Positions 53,868 to 62,514 of a DNA stretch of 64,000 bases are shown piece by piece. A program made the position numbers and the translations under genes. Source of the stretch: VXNE01 sp965248075 (GTDB taxonomy: Bacteria > Pseudomonadota > Gammaproteobacteria > Pseudomonadales > Azotimanducaceae); NCBI GenBank assembly GCA_965248075.1, contig CBDFIL010000001.1:186001-250000 (forward strand), written 5' to 3'. The stretch's first letter is position 1; every line of letters starts with the position of its first letter. Below the pieces are notes generated by a model that saw nothing but the letters and a program-made list of their open reading frames with translations, was not told where the DNA came from and ran no database searches.

Positions 53868-55590
53868 TTACAGCGCCACGCCCGCCGCCGCGAACCAGTA
53901 CCGGCCGAGCGCGTCGTACATGTTGCCGAACTGTGCGGCCGTGACCCCGCTGCGCGCGCATTCCTCGAAGGTACGATTGGCCTCCGTGACGCCGTTGACC
54001 ACCGGTCCGCCGCAGGGGTCGCGCGACATGTCGAACAGGTTGAAGCCCTGCGGCTGGAACAGTTCCCGGACGTTCGCCGCGCGCAGGGCGCGCTGCAGGC
54101 TGGCGCGGAACTTCACGTCCGTGTTGACGGCCCAGCCGGCCCGGATGCCGAAGGTGTCCGTCGATATGCCGTAGTCGTAATCCGAGTAGCGGAAGCCGAG
54201 GTCCAGCCGCAGCTCCTCGGCGAACGGTCGCCCTTCGACGAGAGGCACGTTGGCCTCGACGAACGCCTCGAAGACGTCGTAGCCGCCGCTGACCGGGTTG
54301 GTGGCGCCGCCCTGGCCGGCGCCCTCACCGGCCTGGAAGTTCTGGTCCGGGTTGAAGTCCAGGTTCTCCTCGCGGAACTCGAGACCGAGCGCGACCGCCA
54401 CGCCTTCGTCGGCCGTCGGCAGCGGCCACTCGTACTCGCCGAGGTCTCCCTCGAGGTGGCCCGAGACGACGAATTGATCCGTCGTGCCCCGGGCGAACAG
54501 GGGCAGCACGATGTAGTCGAGCGCGTCCTGCGTGACGCCGCCGGTCCGGAAGATGTTCCAGGGCACGCACCCGGGATCGGAGCCGTCGGCTACCGAGCGG
54601 CAGACGACCTCTCCCGTGTCGGGATGACGCACGGCATCGAGGCTGCGCCGGATACGCGTCATGCCGAGGTCGTTCATGTAGGTGTTCTCCATGCTGACCT
54701 CCGCATACTGCAGGAAGGCGTGGTAGTGCCAGGGACCCGCGAAGTCGCCGCGCACGCCGAACACGCCGCGGAAGGTCGTGTGGCGCAGGTCCTGCTGGCG
54801 GTTGCCGCCCTCGACGTTGCGCCGTCCGATGTAGACGGTCTGCACGTCCGCCGGGGTCAGCCCGAAGGATCCGCAGACGGCCTCGAACTGTCGCGCCGAC
54901 AGCAGCGGGTTGCCGCACTGCAGCGTGCTGGTCACGAAGAAGGCGCCGGACGGCGCGATCTGCGAGAGCGTGCGATCGTCCATGAACATCAGTTCCGTGA
55001 ACACCTCGGCACTGCTGCCGATCTCGTAGTGCGCGAGCGCCCCGGCCGCGTACTGCTCGTCGGGTCGCTGGTAGTAGTTGAGCGGCCCGTAGTTGAAGGT
55101 CTCGCCCTGTCTGCGCACGAACTCGTTGCCCTGCACGATGTAGTCGAAGGTGTTTCCTCACCGAACACGCCGAAGTCGGTGAAGCGACCTTGCGGAATGG
55201 TGGACGAGCCGTAGCAGAACGTGGTGTCGTCGGAGAGGGCGCAGGAACTGTAGTCCCGGTCGCGCTGCCACACCGGCTCGATGTCCCGATACGTCGCATA
55301 GGCCGTGGCATTGCCGCGGCCGTCGTCGAAGTTGCCGCCGAGGACCAGCGACAGGTAGGACGTGTCCCCGTCCGAGATGCTGCCCTCGGCGACCGGGTAC
55401 CCCGCCGTTTCGACGATCCGCTGCCAGCGGCTGGAGTCGTTGTCGTGCCCGTACTGGCTGAACTGTGCGAGCCGGTGACCAGGATTTCCTCGATCTCACC
55501 GGAGTGCTCATGCTCCGGGTGCTCCGCCTCCTCCGCGTTGAGCGCCATCGCGGCCGTGGCGATGGCATGACCGCGATGTGCTTCGTCCAT
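53868..55590 (-). pseudogene. TonB-dependent receptor remnant, plug and half barrel missing
   Basis: The frame starts near MDEAHRGHAIATAAM and runs through the TonB-receptor signature GEIEEILVTGS, then jumps to FSQYGHDNDSSRWQRIVETA near 55466 with no plug domain between. A frame change near 55150 leads into NTFDYIVQGNEFVRRQGETF and a long intact stretch of the middle barrel (LFMDDRTLSQIAPSG-like, CVPWNIFRTGGVTQ, FRYSDYDYGISTDT). Near 53920 the sequence jumps from ARSGVTAAQFGN to MYDALGRYWF, the family's last strand, skipping what is normally roughly 300 residues. No signal peptide is seen. So the gene has two internal losses and two frame breaks. Confidence 0.8.
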
Positions 55591-55939
55591 GAATCCGGTT
55601 TCGTCATCCGGATCGGGCTCCAAAGCGCGCCACCCCGGAGTCGTCGGGCGTGTCCGCCGAGAGTGTTTTCGAGATACCGCCGTCCTGATAGCGGACGACT
55701 CCGCCTGCGTCCGGTGCCGGGCGAGCGACGGTTCGTGTGCTGCCATATGGTACCGTACCCGCCAAGGTTCCTGGGGTCGGGTGTGAGTGCAAAGTGTGAT
55801 GGGCGCGCATGGTTTCGGCCCGGGCTCCGTGGTTGGGGGGCGAGCGCCAGACGCTCGCGGGCGTGCCGGTCTGCGTGACCCTGCGCCCCCATGGGGGAAT
55901 ACCGCCCCAGTCGCCCAGCGAAGAGCGTATGATCCGCTG
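55591..55939. other. Gene-free stretch upstream of the TonB remnant
   Basis: About 350 bases with no convincing gene. On the minus strand it probably holds eroded 5' sequence of the TonB gene; a clean signal peptide cannot be read in any frame. Confidence 0.5.
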
Positions 55940-55967
55940 TTGCACATGCCAGAGCGGTGCCTATGGA
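55940..55967 (+). promoter_or_regulatory. Candidate promoter of the RRM gene
   Basis: TTGCAC at 55940-55945 and TATGGA at 55962-55967, 16 bases apart, resemble a sigma-70 promoter and leave a leader of about 35 bases before the TTG start. Confidence 0.3.
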
Positions 55968-56005
55968 GGTTTCGCGTCGCATGCGCCTGACAGGAGATTG
56001 AGAAC

Positions 56006-56287
56006 TTGAAGATATACGTCGGCAACCTGCCGTACAGCGTCACGTCCGGGGCCCTCTCGGACATGTTTGGAGAGTATGGCGACGTGGGAGACGCGACCGT
56101 CATCAACGACCGGGAGACCGGCCGGTCCAAGGGGTTCGGATTCGTGGAAATGCCGAACAATTCGGAAGCCGACAAGGCCATGAAGGCATTGAGCGGCACG
56201 CAGATCGAGGGTCGCACGCTGACGGTCAATCAGGCGCGTCCCCGCGAGGAGCGCCCGCGCGATGAGCGTTCTTCCCGGCGCTGGTGA
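56006..56287 (+). CDS. RRM-type RNA-binding protein
   Basis: A 93-residue single-RRM protein. RNP2 is IYVGNL at 3-8 and RNP1 KGFGFVEM at 42-49, where Phe44 and Phe46 stack on RNA bases. The C-terminal tail is Arg/Glu-rich (REERPRDERSSRRW). Bacterial members are abundant in cyanobacteria and some proteobacteria, often cold-induced; the target is unknown. The start is TTG 56006, decided by AGGAG placed 9 bases upstream and by the family's usual MKIYVGNL beginning. Confidence 0.93.
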   Translation: MKIYVGNLPYSVTSGALSDMFGEYGDVGDATVINDRETGRSKGFGFVEMPNNSEADKAMKALSGTQIEGRTLTVNQARPREERPRDERSSRRW

Positions 56288-56306
56288 CGGGCGCAGCCCC
56301 TGGGCT

Positions 56307-56325
56307 CGCCCGGTCAAGCCGGGCG
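56307..56325 (+). terminator. Hairpin after the RRM gene
   Basis: CGCCCGG-TCAAG-CCGGGCG, a seven-base perfect stem, 20 bases after the RRM stop. No T-run follows, so termination is uncertain. The remaining stretch to 56582 holds no gene. Confidence 0.35.
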
Positions 56326-56582
56326 CTCAGGCCCGGCGATGGCGCATGGTAAGTTACGGAACTGCTTCTCCCATCCTGTAGCGCCCCATAGCCGGTCCGG
56401 CACTCGCTCGCGAGCTCGCTACGCGCCGGCGCGCCTTCGGCCCAGCCACGCCGTCCTTGCATGCTCTGGCGGCTGACGCGCCTTTGTCATGCATGCAGTG
56501 GCAGCCGGGGGAACGCAATGCGCTGGCATCGGCGGGGAGGAACAAGGCACGGGGAATCGGAGGCGGGCGACCGATGCCCGAC

Positions 56583-58643
56583 CTACCCCGCGGGCCCCGC
56601 CTGCCCCGCCTGCCCCGCCTGATCCTGGCTTTCCCGCCCAGCGAGCGCCCGGGAGATCACGTACTGGCGGACGAGTTCCGCGTCTTCCGCGTTCAGCACG
56701 TCCGCGAAGCCCGACATGCCGTCGTCACACAGCATTCCGCCAAGCACGATGGCCTGGAACTCTCCGTGCCGCTCCGGGGTCATCATCCTGAGATCGGCCA
56801 TCAGCGGCTCCAGCGTGCTGTCTCCGTGACACCACATGCAGGCCTCGTGATAGAGCGCGCTGCCCCGTTCGAGTTGCGCCTCCGTGGCGGTGAGCGGCGG
56901 GGGTTCCGGGATCAGCCCCGGACGTTCTCCCGGAGGCGCCAGTTCCACCTTTCCATCCAGTGAGAACACCAGCAGCGTGCCGAGGTTCTCGTGCCGATTC
57001 GTGGCCGAGGCGAGGATCGCGACGTACTGCGTGCCGTCGACCGCATACGAGATCGGTGGCGCATTGATCGCGCCGTAGGTCTGAAACGCCCACAGCGGCG
57101 AGCCGTCGTTCGTGTCGTATGCGACGAACGGACCCGTTTCGCCGCCCTGGAAGACGACGCCCCCGGCGGTCGCGAGTACGCCCCCGTTGTTCCAGGTGGG
57201 ATTGTCCGTCATCCAGAGGGTCTCCCCGGTCAGCGGATCGAAGGCCTTCAGGCGCCCGGCCGTGGCCGGCGCCGGACCGGCGGCGTCCACGAGTTCCTGC
57301 CGCGGGCCGCCGACACGCACGCCGAAGCTCATGCCGACGTCACGGATCTTGTAGATCCCGGTGCGCACGAACTCTTCCGGCAGCGAGAAGAAGAACGGCG
57401 CCTCCTGGGTCGGGATGTACATGACGCCGCGCTCCTGGTCGAACGACATGGCGTGCCAGTTGTGCCCGCCGGTAGCGCCCGGCAGGACCCACTTCGCCTC
57501 CTCGTCGTAGTACATCTCGGGGTTCTCGACGGGCCGCCCGGTCTCCATGTCCACGTGGGTGGCCCAGTTCACCCGACCATAGGGATGCGCCCGCAGCAGT
57601 TCGCCGTCTTCCCGGTCGATGACGTAGAAGAAGCCGTTTTTCGGAGCCTGCAAGAGTACCTTGCGGGCCTCGCCGTCCACGGTCATGTCCGCCAGCACCA
57701 TGTCCTGCGTGGCGGTGTAGTCCCAGTTGTCCCCGGGCGTCGTCTGGTAGTACCAGTTCATCTCGCCACTGTCGGCGTCCACGGCGACGATGGAGGCGAG
57801 GAACAGGTTGTCGCCACCCCCCGGGGAACGAATCGCGCGCGGCCACGGCGCGCCGTTGCCCACGCCGAGGTATACCTGGTGGAACTCCGGGTCGTAGACG
57901 AGGGAATGCCAGACCGTGCCACCGCCGCCGTACTCCCACCACTGTCCGGACCAGGTCTCGGCGGCCCACTCCAGTTCGGGGTGCTCGAACGGCAGGGACG
58001 GGTCGCCGGGCACCGTGAAGAAACGCCAGGCCTCCTCCCCGGTGTCCGCGTCCCACGCGCTGGCGTAGCCCCGCACGCCGTACTCCGAGCTGCTCTGACC
58101 GATGTAGACCTTGCCGCCGCCAACCCGGGGCGCGCCCGTGACAGTCGTCGGAACGCGACTCGAGAGATCTCCTGTGTACGTTTCCCACACCTGCTCGCCC
58201 GTCGCGGCGTCGAGGGCGATCAGCCGTGCATCGAAGGCCGCCAGGTAGATCCGGCCCCCGTAGTAGGCCACCCCCCGGTTCAACGGCCCGCCACAACAGG
58301 CGTACCGCACCAGGTCGGGATCGATCTCCGGATCGAAGCGCCAGATGTCCGCCCCCGTCGCGGCGTCCAACGCGTACGTCACGCCCCAGGGGTCCGCGAC
58401 ATAGAGCACGCCATCCACCACGATCGGGCTACCCTGCACGCGGTGGCGTACGCCAAGATCCTTGTACCACGCGAGGCCCTGCCCGGTTACGGTTTCGCGA
58501 TCGATCTGCGTCAGCGGGGAGAAGCGCTGCTCCTCGAAGGTACGCCCGTAGGTGAGCCAGGAACCGGGCTCCTCGGTCCGCGCACGCACGATCCGCGCGT
58601 CGTCCACGACCGCATCGGCCCCGACCTGCTGACCCGAGGGCAT
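56583..58643 (-). CDS. PQQ-dependent quinohaemoprotein dehydrogenase
   Basis: A type II-like quinohaemoprotein of 686 residues as read from ATG 58643. The PQQ propeller is present with repeated W-motifs (ALDAATGEQVWETYTG, AWDADTGEEAWRF), the vicinal Cys pair in YACCGGPLNRG that contacts PQQ, and DNWDYTATQDMVL. The C-terminal cytochrome c domain has the haem site CMWCH near residue 617. It oxidises an alcohol or aldehyde in the periplasm and passes electrons to cytochrome. No signal peptide precedes this start; the natural leader lies upstream in the same frame, separated by a TGA (see 58692-58769). Confidence 0.88.
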   Translation of the reverse strand: MPSGQQVGADAVVDDARIVRARTEEPGSWLTYGRTFEEQRFSPLTQIDRETVTGQGLAWYKDLGVRHRVQGSPIVVDGVLYVADPWGVTYALDAATGADIWRFDPEIDPDLVRYACCGGPLNRGVAYYGGRIYLAAFDARLIALDAATGEQVWETYTGDLSSRVPTTVTGAPRVGGGKVYIGQSSSEYGVRGYASAWDADTGEEAWRFFTVPGDPSLPFEHPELEWAAETWSGQWWEYGGGGTVWHSLVYDPEFHQVYLGVGNGAPWPRAIRSPGGGDNLFLASIVAVDADSGEMNWYYQTTPGDNWDYTATQDMVLADMTVDGEARKVLLQAPKNGFFYVIDREDGELLRAHPYGRVNWATHVDMETGRPVENPEMYYDEEAKWVLPGATGGHNWHAMSFDQERGVMYIPTQEAPFFFSLPEEFVRTGIYKIRDVGMSFGVRVGGPRQELVDAAGPAPATAGRLKAFDPLTGETLWMTDNPTWNNGGVLATAGGVVFQGGETGPFVAYDTNDGSPLWAFQTYGAINAPPISYAVDGTQYVAILASATNRHENLGTLLVFSLDGKVELAPPGERPGLIPEPPPLTATEAQLERGSALYHEACMWCHGDSTLEPLMADLRMMTPERHGEFQAIVLGGMLCDDGMSGFADVLNAEDAELVRQYVISRALAGRESQDQAGQAGQAGPAG

Positions 58644-58691
58644 CTCCGGCGATGCGCTACCGAGAGGCGCGCCGTCGCGAAGGACGAGGAG

Positions 58692-58769
58692 TCAGACCCC
58701 GCCCACCACCAGGACCAGAACGACCACCAGCCAGACGGTGGAAATGCCCGCGTTGCGCGATCGGAGCAT
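58692..58769 (-). other. In-frame signal peptide of the PQQ dehydrogenase, cut by a TGA
   Basis: From ATG 58769, behind a strong GAGGGGAGGGG site, the same frame reads MLRSRNAGISTVWLVVVLVLVVGGV and then TGA at 58692-58694. After the TGA the frame continues LLVLRDGAPLGSASPEM directly into the dehydrogenase. This looks like the real N-terminus and signal interrupted by a nonsense codon (TGG Trp or CGA Arg to TGA). Natural readthrough is not excluded but nothing suggests a selenocysteine here. Confidence 0.7.
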
Positions 58770-58794
58770 GGGAACCCCTCCCCTCTGCCGTCGT

Positions 58795-58927
58795 TTACCT
58801 CGGTCGAGCCTGCACCTCGTGGAAGGCCATGCCAGCCTGCTGGTCCGGGAGGTTCGTTTCCTCGTCGCGCGCCGGATCCGTCGGGTCCGCTCCGTCGCGC
58901 GGCACACCCGTGCCGGACGAACCCATG
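58795..58927 (-). CDS. Possible 43-residue small protein
   Basis: A short open frame (MGSSGTGVPRDGADPTDPAR start) upstream of the dehydrogenase leader, with GAGGGAGAGG just before the ATG. Highly charged; no family. It may be only leader sequence. Confidence 0.2.
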
Positions 58928-59617
58928 CCTCTCCCTCGTCTCGTCGCTTGCTTCCGATTGTATAGGAAGGTGCGCGCCAGGCGATGCGAAGCGCCCGGCA
59001 GCCGGAGACGCCCCAACAGGTGGCCGGGTTCGTTCGAGGAACTCGATCTCGCGCTCAGGAGCGTGCCCGTCTTCGTCGTGTCGGCGGCGCAGGTGTTCGC
59101 GTTCTGGATCGCACACCGAAACTGGAGCCGGGTGTACGGGCTGGACAACGGCATGGCGGTGCTGCTGACCCTGCCGCTGGTGATGGGGCTGCTCGTGATG
59201 GTCTTCCCGTTGCGGATCGTCTACGCGTTCGGCGCCGCCGACCTGAGCGGCGGCTGGGTACCCTCGCCGTTCGAACTCGACCCGGTGCTATGGGCGGAAC
59301 AACTGACCGTGATCTTCGCCGTCTACGGTGCCTCCTGGGCGTGGCTGGCCGGGATCGTGGTGGCGATGTTCGCCTACGCTCTCGCGCAGCGCCACGCGTT
59401 GGCGTTGAACCGGCGCGAGCGGGCGAACGCCATCCGGCACCTGTGGATGTACGGATTCATCGGCCTCTCGGGCATCTCGTCGATCGTCATCGTCCTGACC
59501 GTTCCCGACCATCTCCTGCCGCTCGCGGGCTACCAGTACTTCCTCCTGCTCCTGCTGCCGGTCGTCGCGGTCGTCCTGCGGGCGGTCGAACGCAGACGGG
59601 ATACCGGCGACTCCTGA
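58925..59617 (+). CDS. Multi-pass membrane protein of unknown function
   Basis: About 230 residues with four to five hydrophobic helices (near 46-66, 78-100, 130-155, 185-205 and 207-225 from this start). No family recognised. Basic N-terminal region, alternating charged loops, Arg-rich end. The start is uncertain: ATG 58925 is the first with the right frame next to plausible protein; it diverges from the dehydrogenase leader. Role unknown. Confidence 0.6.
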   Translation: MPLPRLVACFRLYRKVRARRCEAPGSRRRPNRWPGSFEELDLALRSVPVFVVSAAQVFAFWIAHRNWSRVYGLDNGMAVLLTLPLVMGLLVMVFPLRIVYAFGAADLSGGWVPSPFELDPVLWAEQLTVIFAVYGASWAWLAGIVVAMFAYALAQRHALALNRRERANAIRHLWMYGFIGLSGISSIVIVLTVPDHLLPLAGYQYFLLLLLPVVAVVLRAVERRRDTGDS

Positions 59618-59626
59618 CGGACGGGG

Positions 59627-60349
59627 TCATCCGGACTGTGCCGCGTCGGCCTCGGCAGCCAGCGACAGGAACGACGCCGCGAGGCGGGGACCGGCACCCT
59701 CGTCCTCGTGCTTGAAGAAGGCAAAGCCGCGACCTGCACCCGTTTCCGTCGCCCGCGCGAGCCAGTCGCGCAACGCGGCGTCGTCGTATCCGGGACGCCG
59801 CAGCCGGAAGTAGAGCCACTCCGTGGTGGCGAGGAACCCCGGCGTCTCCAGCTTGCCGTCGTCCGACACGCAGAGCGCCGCCCCGTGCTTCGCGAGGACG
59901 TCCGCGATCTCCTCGTCGAACCACGACGCGTGCCGGAACTCCACCGCCGCTGGCAGTTCGCTCGGCCAGGCGGAGAGGAAGGCGTCGAGCCGCTCCGCGC
60001 CCTTGCGCAGGAACGGCGGCAACTGGAAGAGGACGCAGCCGAGCTTGTCTTCCAGCTTCGCGACCCGCGACGACAGGAAGCCGACGGCGTCGTCGGCGTC
60101 CTCCAGCTTCGCGTGGTGCGTGATGCGGCGCGACGCCTTGATCACGAACCGGAACTCCGCCGGAACCGCCTCCGCCCAGCCCTCGAGCACATGGCTGCGG
60201 GGCATGCGATAGAAGGTGTTGTTGATCTCCACCGCGGGTAGCCGCTCGGCGTAGAAGGAGAGCATCGCCGCCGCCGAGAGGTCCTCCGGATAGAAGACCC
60301 CCTTCCACTCCTTGTAGCTGTACCCGCTGGTACCGGCGAGCCACTGCAT
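59627..60349 (-). CDS. DUF72 (YecE-like) protein
   Basis: A 240-residue TIM-barrel protein of the DUF72 family: MQWLAGTSGYSYKEWKGVFYPEDL at the start, VEINNTFYRMP, FVIKASRRITH, LFQLPPFLRK and AVEFRHASW are all hallmarks. Function is not established. It is the last gene of the minus-strand cluster, 22 bases after the UGSC selenoprotein stop, so it may be co-transcribed with it. ATG 60349 matches the family start. Confidence 0.9.
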   Translation of the reverse strand: MQWLAGTSGYSYKEWKGVFYPEDLSAAAMLSFYAERLPAVEINNTFYRMPRSHVLEGWAEAVPAEFRFVIKASRRITHHAKLEDADDAVGFLSSRVAKLEDKLGCVLFQLPPFLRKGAERLDAFLSAWPSELPAAVEFRHASWFDEEIADVLAKHGAALCVSDDGKLETPGFLATTEWLYFRLRRPGYDDAALRDWLARATETGAGRGFAFFKHEDEGAGPRLAASFLSLAAEADAAQSG

Positions 60350-60371
60350 GCCCGACGCCGTTAGCTCCGGG

Positions 60372-60896
60372 CTACCCGCAGAGGATCGGCACGCCTTGCC
60401 GATAGGCCTCCGCAGCACGCGCACGCAGTTCGTCGAGCGTCCGGCTGCCGATCGGATGATCCACCATGGCGAAGGGGTAGTCCGGCACTCCCAGGGCACG
60501 CGCAATGTTGCGTCCCGTCTTCTCGAACGGGTGCGTGCAGATCACGAGCGCGGGCTTGCCGAGTTGTTCGAAGGAGATGCCGTCATGCACACTGCACGTT
60601 GAACAGCTCCCTCAGTCTCCCACCGCCGTGATGAGGAAGTCCGCCTCCTCGCAGAGCGCCTCCAGGCGGTCCGCACGGCACGGATTGCCCGCGTTGCGCT
60701 TGTCGAAGAAGCCCACCTCCCGGCAACCGTGACGCTCGGCGAAGACCGCCGCCGTCTCGCGCAGCAGCACGTCGGCGTTGTGCTTGCCGTTCGTCAGCAG
60801 CGCCATCCTCTGCCCCGTGAGGCTCGCAAGGCGCGGCGCCAGGCTGCGCTCAACGGTCGTTCCGGTACCGCCCGGGTCCATCAGACGAATCGTCAT
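60372..60896 (-). CDS. UGSC-motif selenoprotein (in-frame TGA read as selenocysteine)
   Basis: A 174-residue protein obtained by reading the TGA at 60612-60614 as selenocysteine. The first 94 residues (MTIRLMDPGGTGTTVERSLA start, LLTNGKHNADVLL, to FLITAVGD) run into Sec95-Gly-Ser-Cys98-Ser-Thr-Cys101, then VHDGISFEQLGKPALVICTHPF and the C-terminal domain to ILCG. Sec-Gly-Ser-Cys is the defining motif of the UGSC selenoprotein family. Both halves fit one fold and the frame is uninterrupted apart from this TGA. A strong AAAGGAGGACAC site precedes the ATG. A stem-loop starts right after the TGA (see 60573-60611). Function is unknown; the Sec/Cys set implies thiol redox chemistry. A truncated 94-residue product is the alternative reading. 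Confidence 0.87.
60573..60611 (-). promoter_or_regulatory. Candidate bacterial SECIS stem-loop
   Basis: On the mRNA strand directly after the TGA: GGAG pairs with CUCC, UGUU with GGCA (two G-U pairs) after one mismatch, a small internal loop, then the six-base stem CGUGCA/UGCAUG (one G-U) capped by the three-base loop GUG. The apical loop lies 19 bases after the UGA, in the range of SelB-binding elements. Found by eye; the pairing was checked base by base. Confidence 0.6.
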
Positions 60897-60917
60897 GTGT
60901 CCTCCTTTCTTGAATGT

Positions 60918-61967
60918 TCAGCAATCGATGCAGACGCCGATGGGCTTGTGCTGCATCAGCGAGCCGCGGCCCCGGCTCCACGACGGGATGAACGCGGAGT
61001 GTCCCCCCGCATCGCCGCCGGCCACCGTGATCAGGATGTCCTCGGCCACCATGCCCCGATGCATGTCCTCGCGCCCCTGCGCCTCGTACACCCGCGGGAC
61101 GAACTTCGCGACCGACTGCATCGCGGCAGCCGGGCGCTTCGCGTGCTCGAAAAGGTAGGCTCGGGCTTCCGCCCGGCTCCAGCCGGTGCCGGCGACGATG
61201 TCCGCGTGCTCCGGGGACAGGACGATCACCGACTGACCGGCCGTGATCGCGCCGAGATTGGCCATCGCGTCCGCGACGCAGTCGAGGATCGATTCCGGTG
61301 TGTTGCCGCCGTGGTTCTCCACGTTGCAGAAGCCCGCGCCGGCGAAGACGGTGACGCTCGAGATGTCCTCGCCGTAGCCCTGCTCGACGTGCAGCGGAGC
61401 CCACGGACAGCGGTCCGCACGTTCGGCGATGCAGAACGAGTACTTGCCTGGATGCCCCTGTGTGGACTGGTCGGAGATTCCGGGGATCATGCCGAAGACG
61501 TTCATCACGACGAGGCGCATGGCGCGACCGATGGTCGCGTTCGCGCGGTTGCCGGGACCGAACGTGCTCGCGCCGCTGTTCATGCCGAGGTCGGCAACGG
61601 CCGGTCCGCTCACGATCAGGAGCTGCGCCGAACCCCCGGTACTCGCCGTGGAGGCGTGGAAGTTGTAGCCGGGCTCGTTCGCCGCCTCAAGGGCCGCGAC
61701 GACGACGGGGAAGTACTCCGGCAGGCACCCGGCCATGACCGCGTTCACGGCGGCCGCCATGATCGTGCATTCCCTGCCGGTCGCCGGATGCGTTGCGATC
61801 ACGGTCTCCGGCGGGCGGCCTTCCATCGCCAGCATGGCCTCGATCCGTCCGACCTCCGGCGGGACGACCGGCAGGCCGTCCGTCCAGCCCTGCTCGTAGC
61901 AGAACTCGATGGCGGCGAGGGCATCGTCCTGCACCTCGTGCGTGGTTGCGAGATTCTCGATGGACAT
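60918..61967 (-). CDS. UGSC partner protein ending in Cys-Ile-Asp-Cys
   Basis: A 349-residue protein of no named family known to me. The first part contains GWTDGLPVVPPEVGRIEAML and the middle has many small residues (ASTASTGGSAQLLIVSGPAV, GMNSGASTFGPGNRANATIG). Cysteines are conserved-looking, and the last four residues are CIDC, an exposed redox-type pair at the extreme C-terminus. The gene sits 21 bases before the selenoprotein on the same strand. I infer that the CIDC tail exchanges electrons with the Sec/Cys site of the neighbour. Start ATG 61967; a TTG two codons upstream is an alternative. The TGA stop is normal, since the next gene's ribosome site follows at once. Confidence 0.8.
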   Translation of the reverse strand: MSIENLATTHEVQDDALAAIEFCYEQGWTDGLPVVPPEVGRIEAMLAMEGRPPETVIATHPATGRECTIMAAAVNAVMAGCLPEYFPVVVAALEAANEPGYNFHASTASTGGSAQLLIVSGPAVADLGMNSGASTFGPGNRANATIGRAMRLVVMNVFGMIPGISDQSTQGHPGKYSFCIAERADRCPWAPLHVEQGYGEDISSVTVFAGAGFCNVENHGGNTPESILDCVADAMANLGAITAGQSVIVLSPEHADIVAGTGWSRAEARAYLFEHAKRPAAAMQSVAKFVPRVYEAQGREDMHRGMVAEDILITVAGGDAGGHSAFIPSWSRGRGSLMQHKPIGVCIDC

Positions 61968-61988
61968 GGTCAACGCCTCATGAATTCG

Positions 61989-62486
61989 TCAGTCCCGTGG
62001 CGCTGCGGCCGCGTCGACGACGACGGTGCCGGCCAGCAGGTCGTGCAGACACCGTCGACGCTCGCCAAAGATGAAGAGCACGTCCAGCAGCCCGAAGAGC
62101 GCGCCAACGAGGGGCACGGCAGTGATCGCCTGGATCACCGCGACCCGCAGGCCGAAGGACTTCCAGACAGCAACGATCTGCCGCGTGGGGGCGTCGACGA
62201 TCCGCACTCCCACCAGCTTCTTCCCCACCGTCTGCCCCCGCGTCGCGAGCAGACGTCCGTTGATGACGCCATAGACGACCAGTGCAATCGCCGCGAACCA
62301 CAGCGTCGCGGTGGTGTCCTGACGCATCAAGCGTTCCATCAGCCCGGCCGTGTAGCCGATGACGCCGGCGACGACGCCGACCAGAATCCAGTCGATCAGG
62401 TAGGCGCCCAGGCGTGCGCCGCGGCCGGCCAGACCGCTCTCCTCCGGCGTGCCCTGCGGGTCGGGCTGCGTTTCGTAGTCACTCAT
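61989..62486 (-). CDS. RDD-family membrane protein
   Basis: A 165-residue protein with an acidic N-terminus and three to four hydrophobic helices. The RDD hallmarks are GLAGRGARLGAYLIDWILVG (Arg and Asp in helix 1) and GQTVGKKLVGVRIVDA between helices, followed by DVLFIFGERRRCLHDLLAGTVVV. RDD proteins are small membrane proteins, a few linked to ion transport. It precedes the CIDC protein by about 20 bases and may head the selenoprotein operon. A GGAGG site precedes ATG 62486. Confidence 0.88.
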   Translation of the reverse strand: MSDYETQPDPQGTPEESGLAGRGARLGAYLIDWILVGVVAGVIGYTAGLMERLMRQDTTATLWFAAIALVVYGVINGRLLATRGQTVGKKLVGVRIVDAPTRQIVAVWKSFGLRVAVIQAITAVPLVGALFGLLDVLFIFGERRRCLHDLLAGTVVVDAAAAPRD

Positions 62487-62514
62487 GGGACCCTCCTCCT
62501 TGTTACGTCCGCGC

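Noticed and set aside
58692..58694. TGA in the PQQ dehydrogenase leader as Sec
   Set aside because: It falls inside a signal peptide region, without partner Cys or a clear stem-loop, and homologues of this class are not known selenoproteins.
60918..60920. TGA at the end of the CIDC protein as a second selenocysteine
   Set aside because: The codons after it run straight into the AAAGGAGG ribosome site and ATG of the next gene; no protein-like extension exists.
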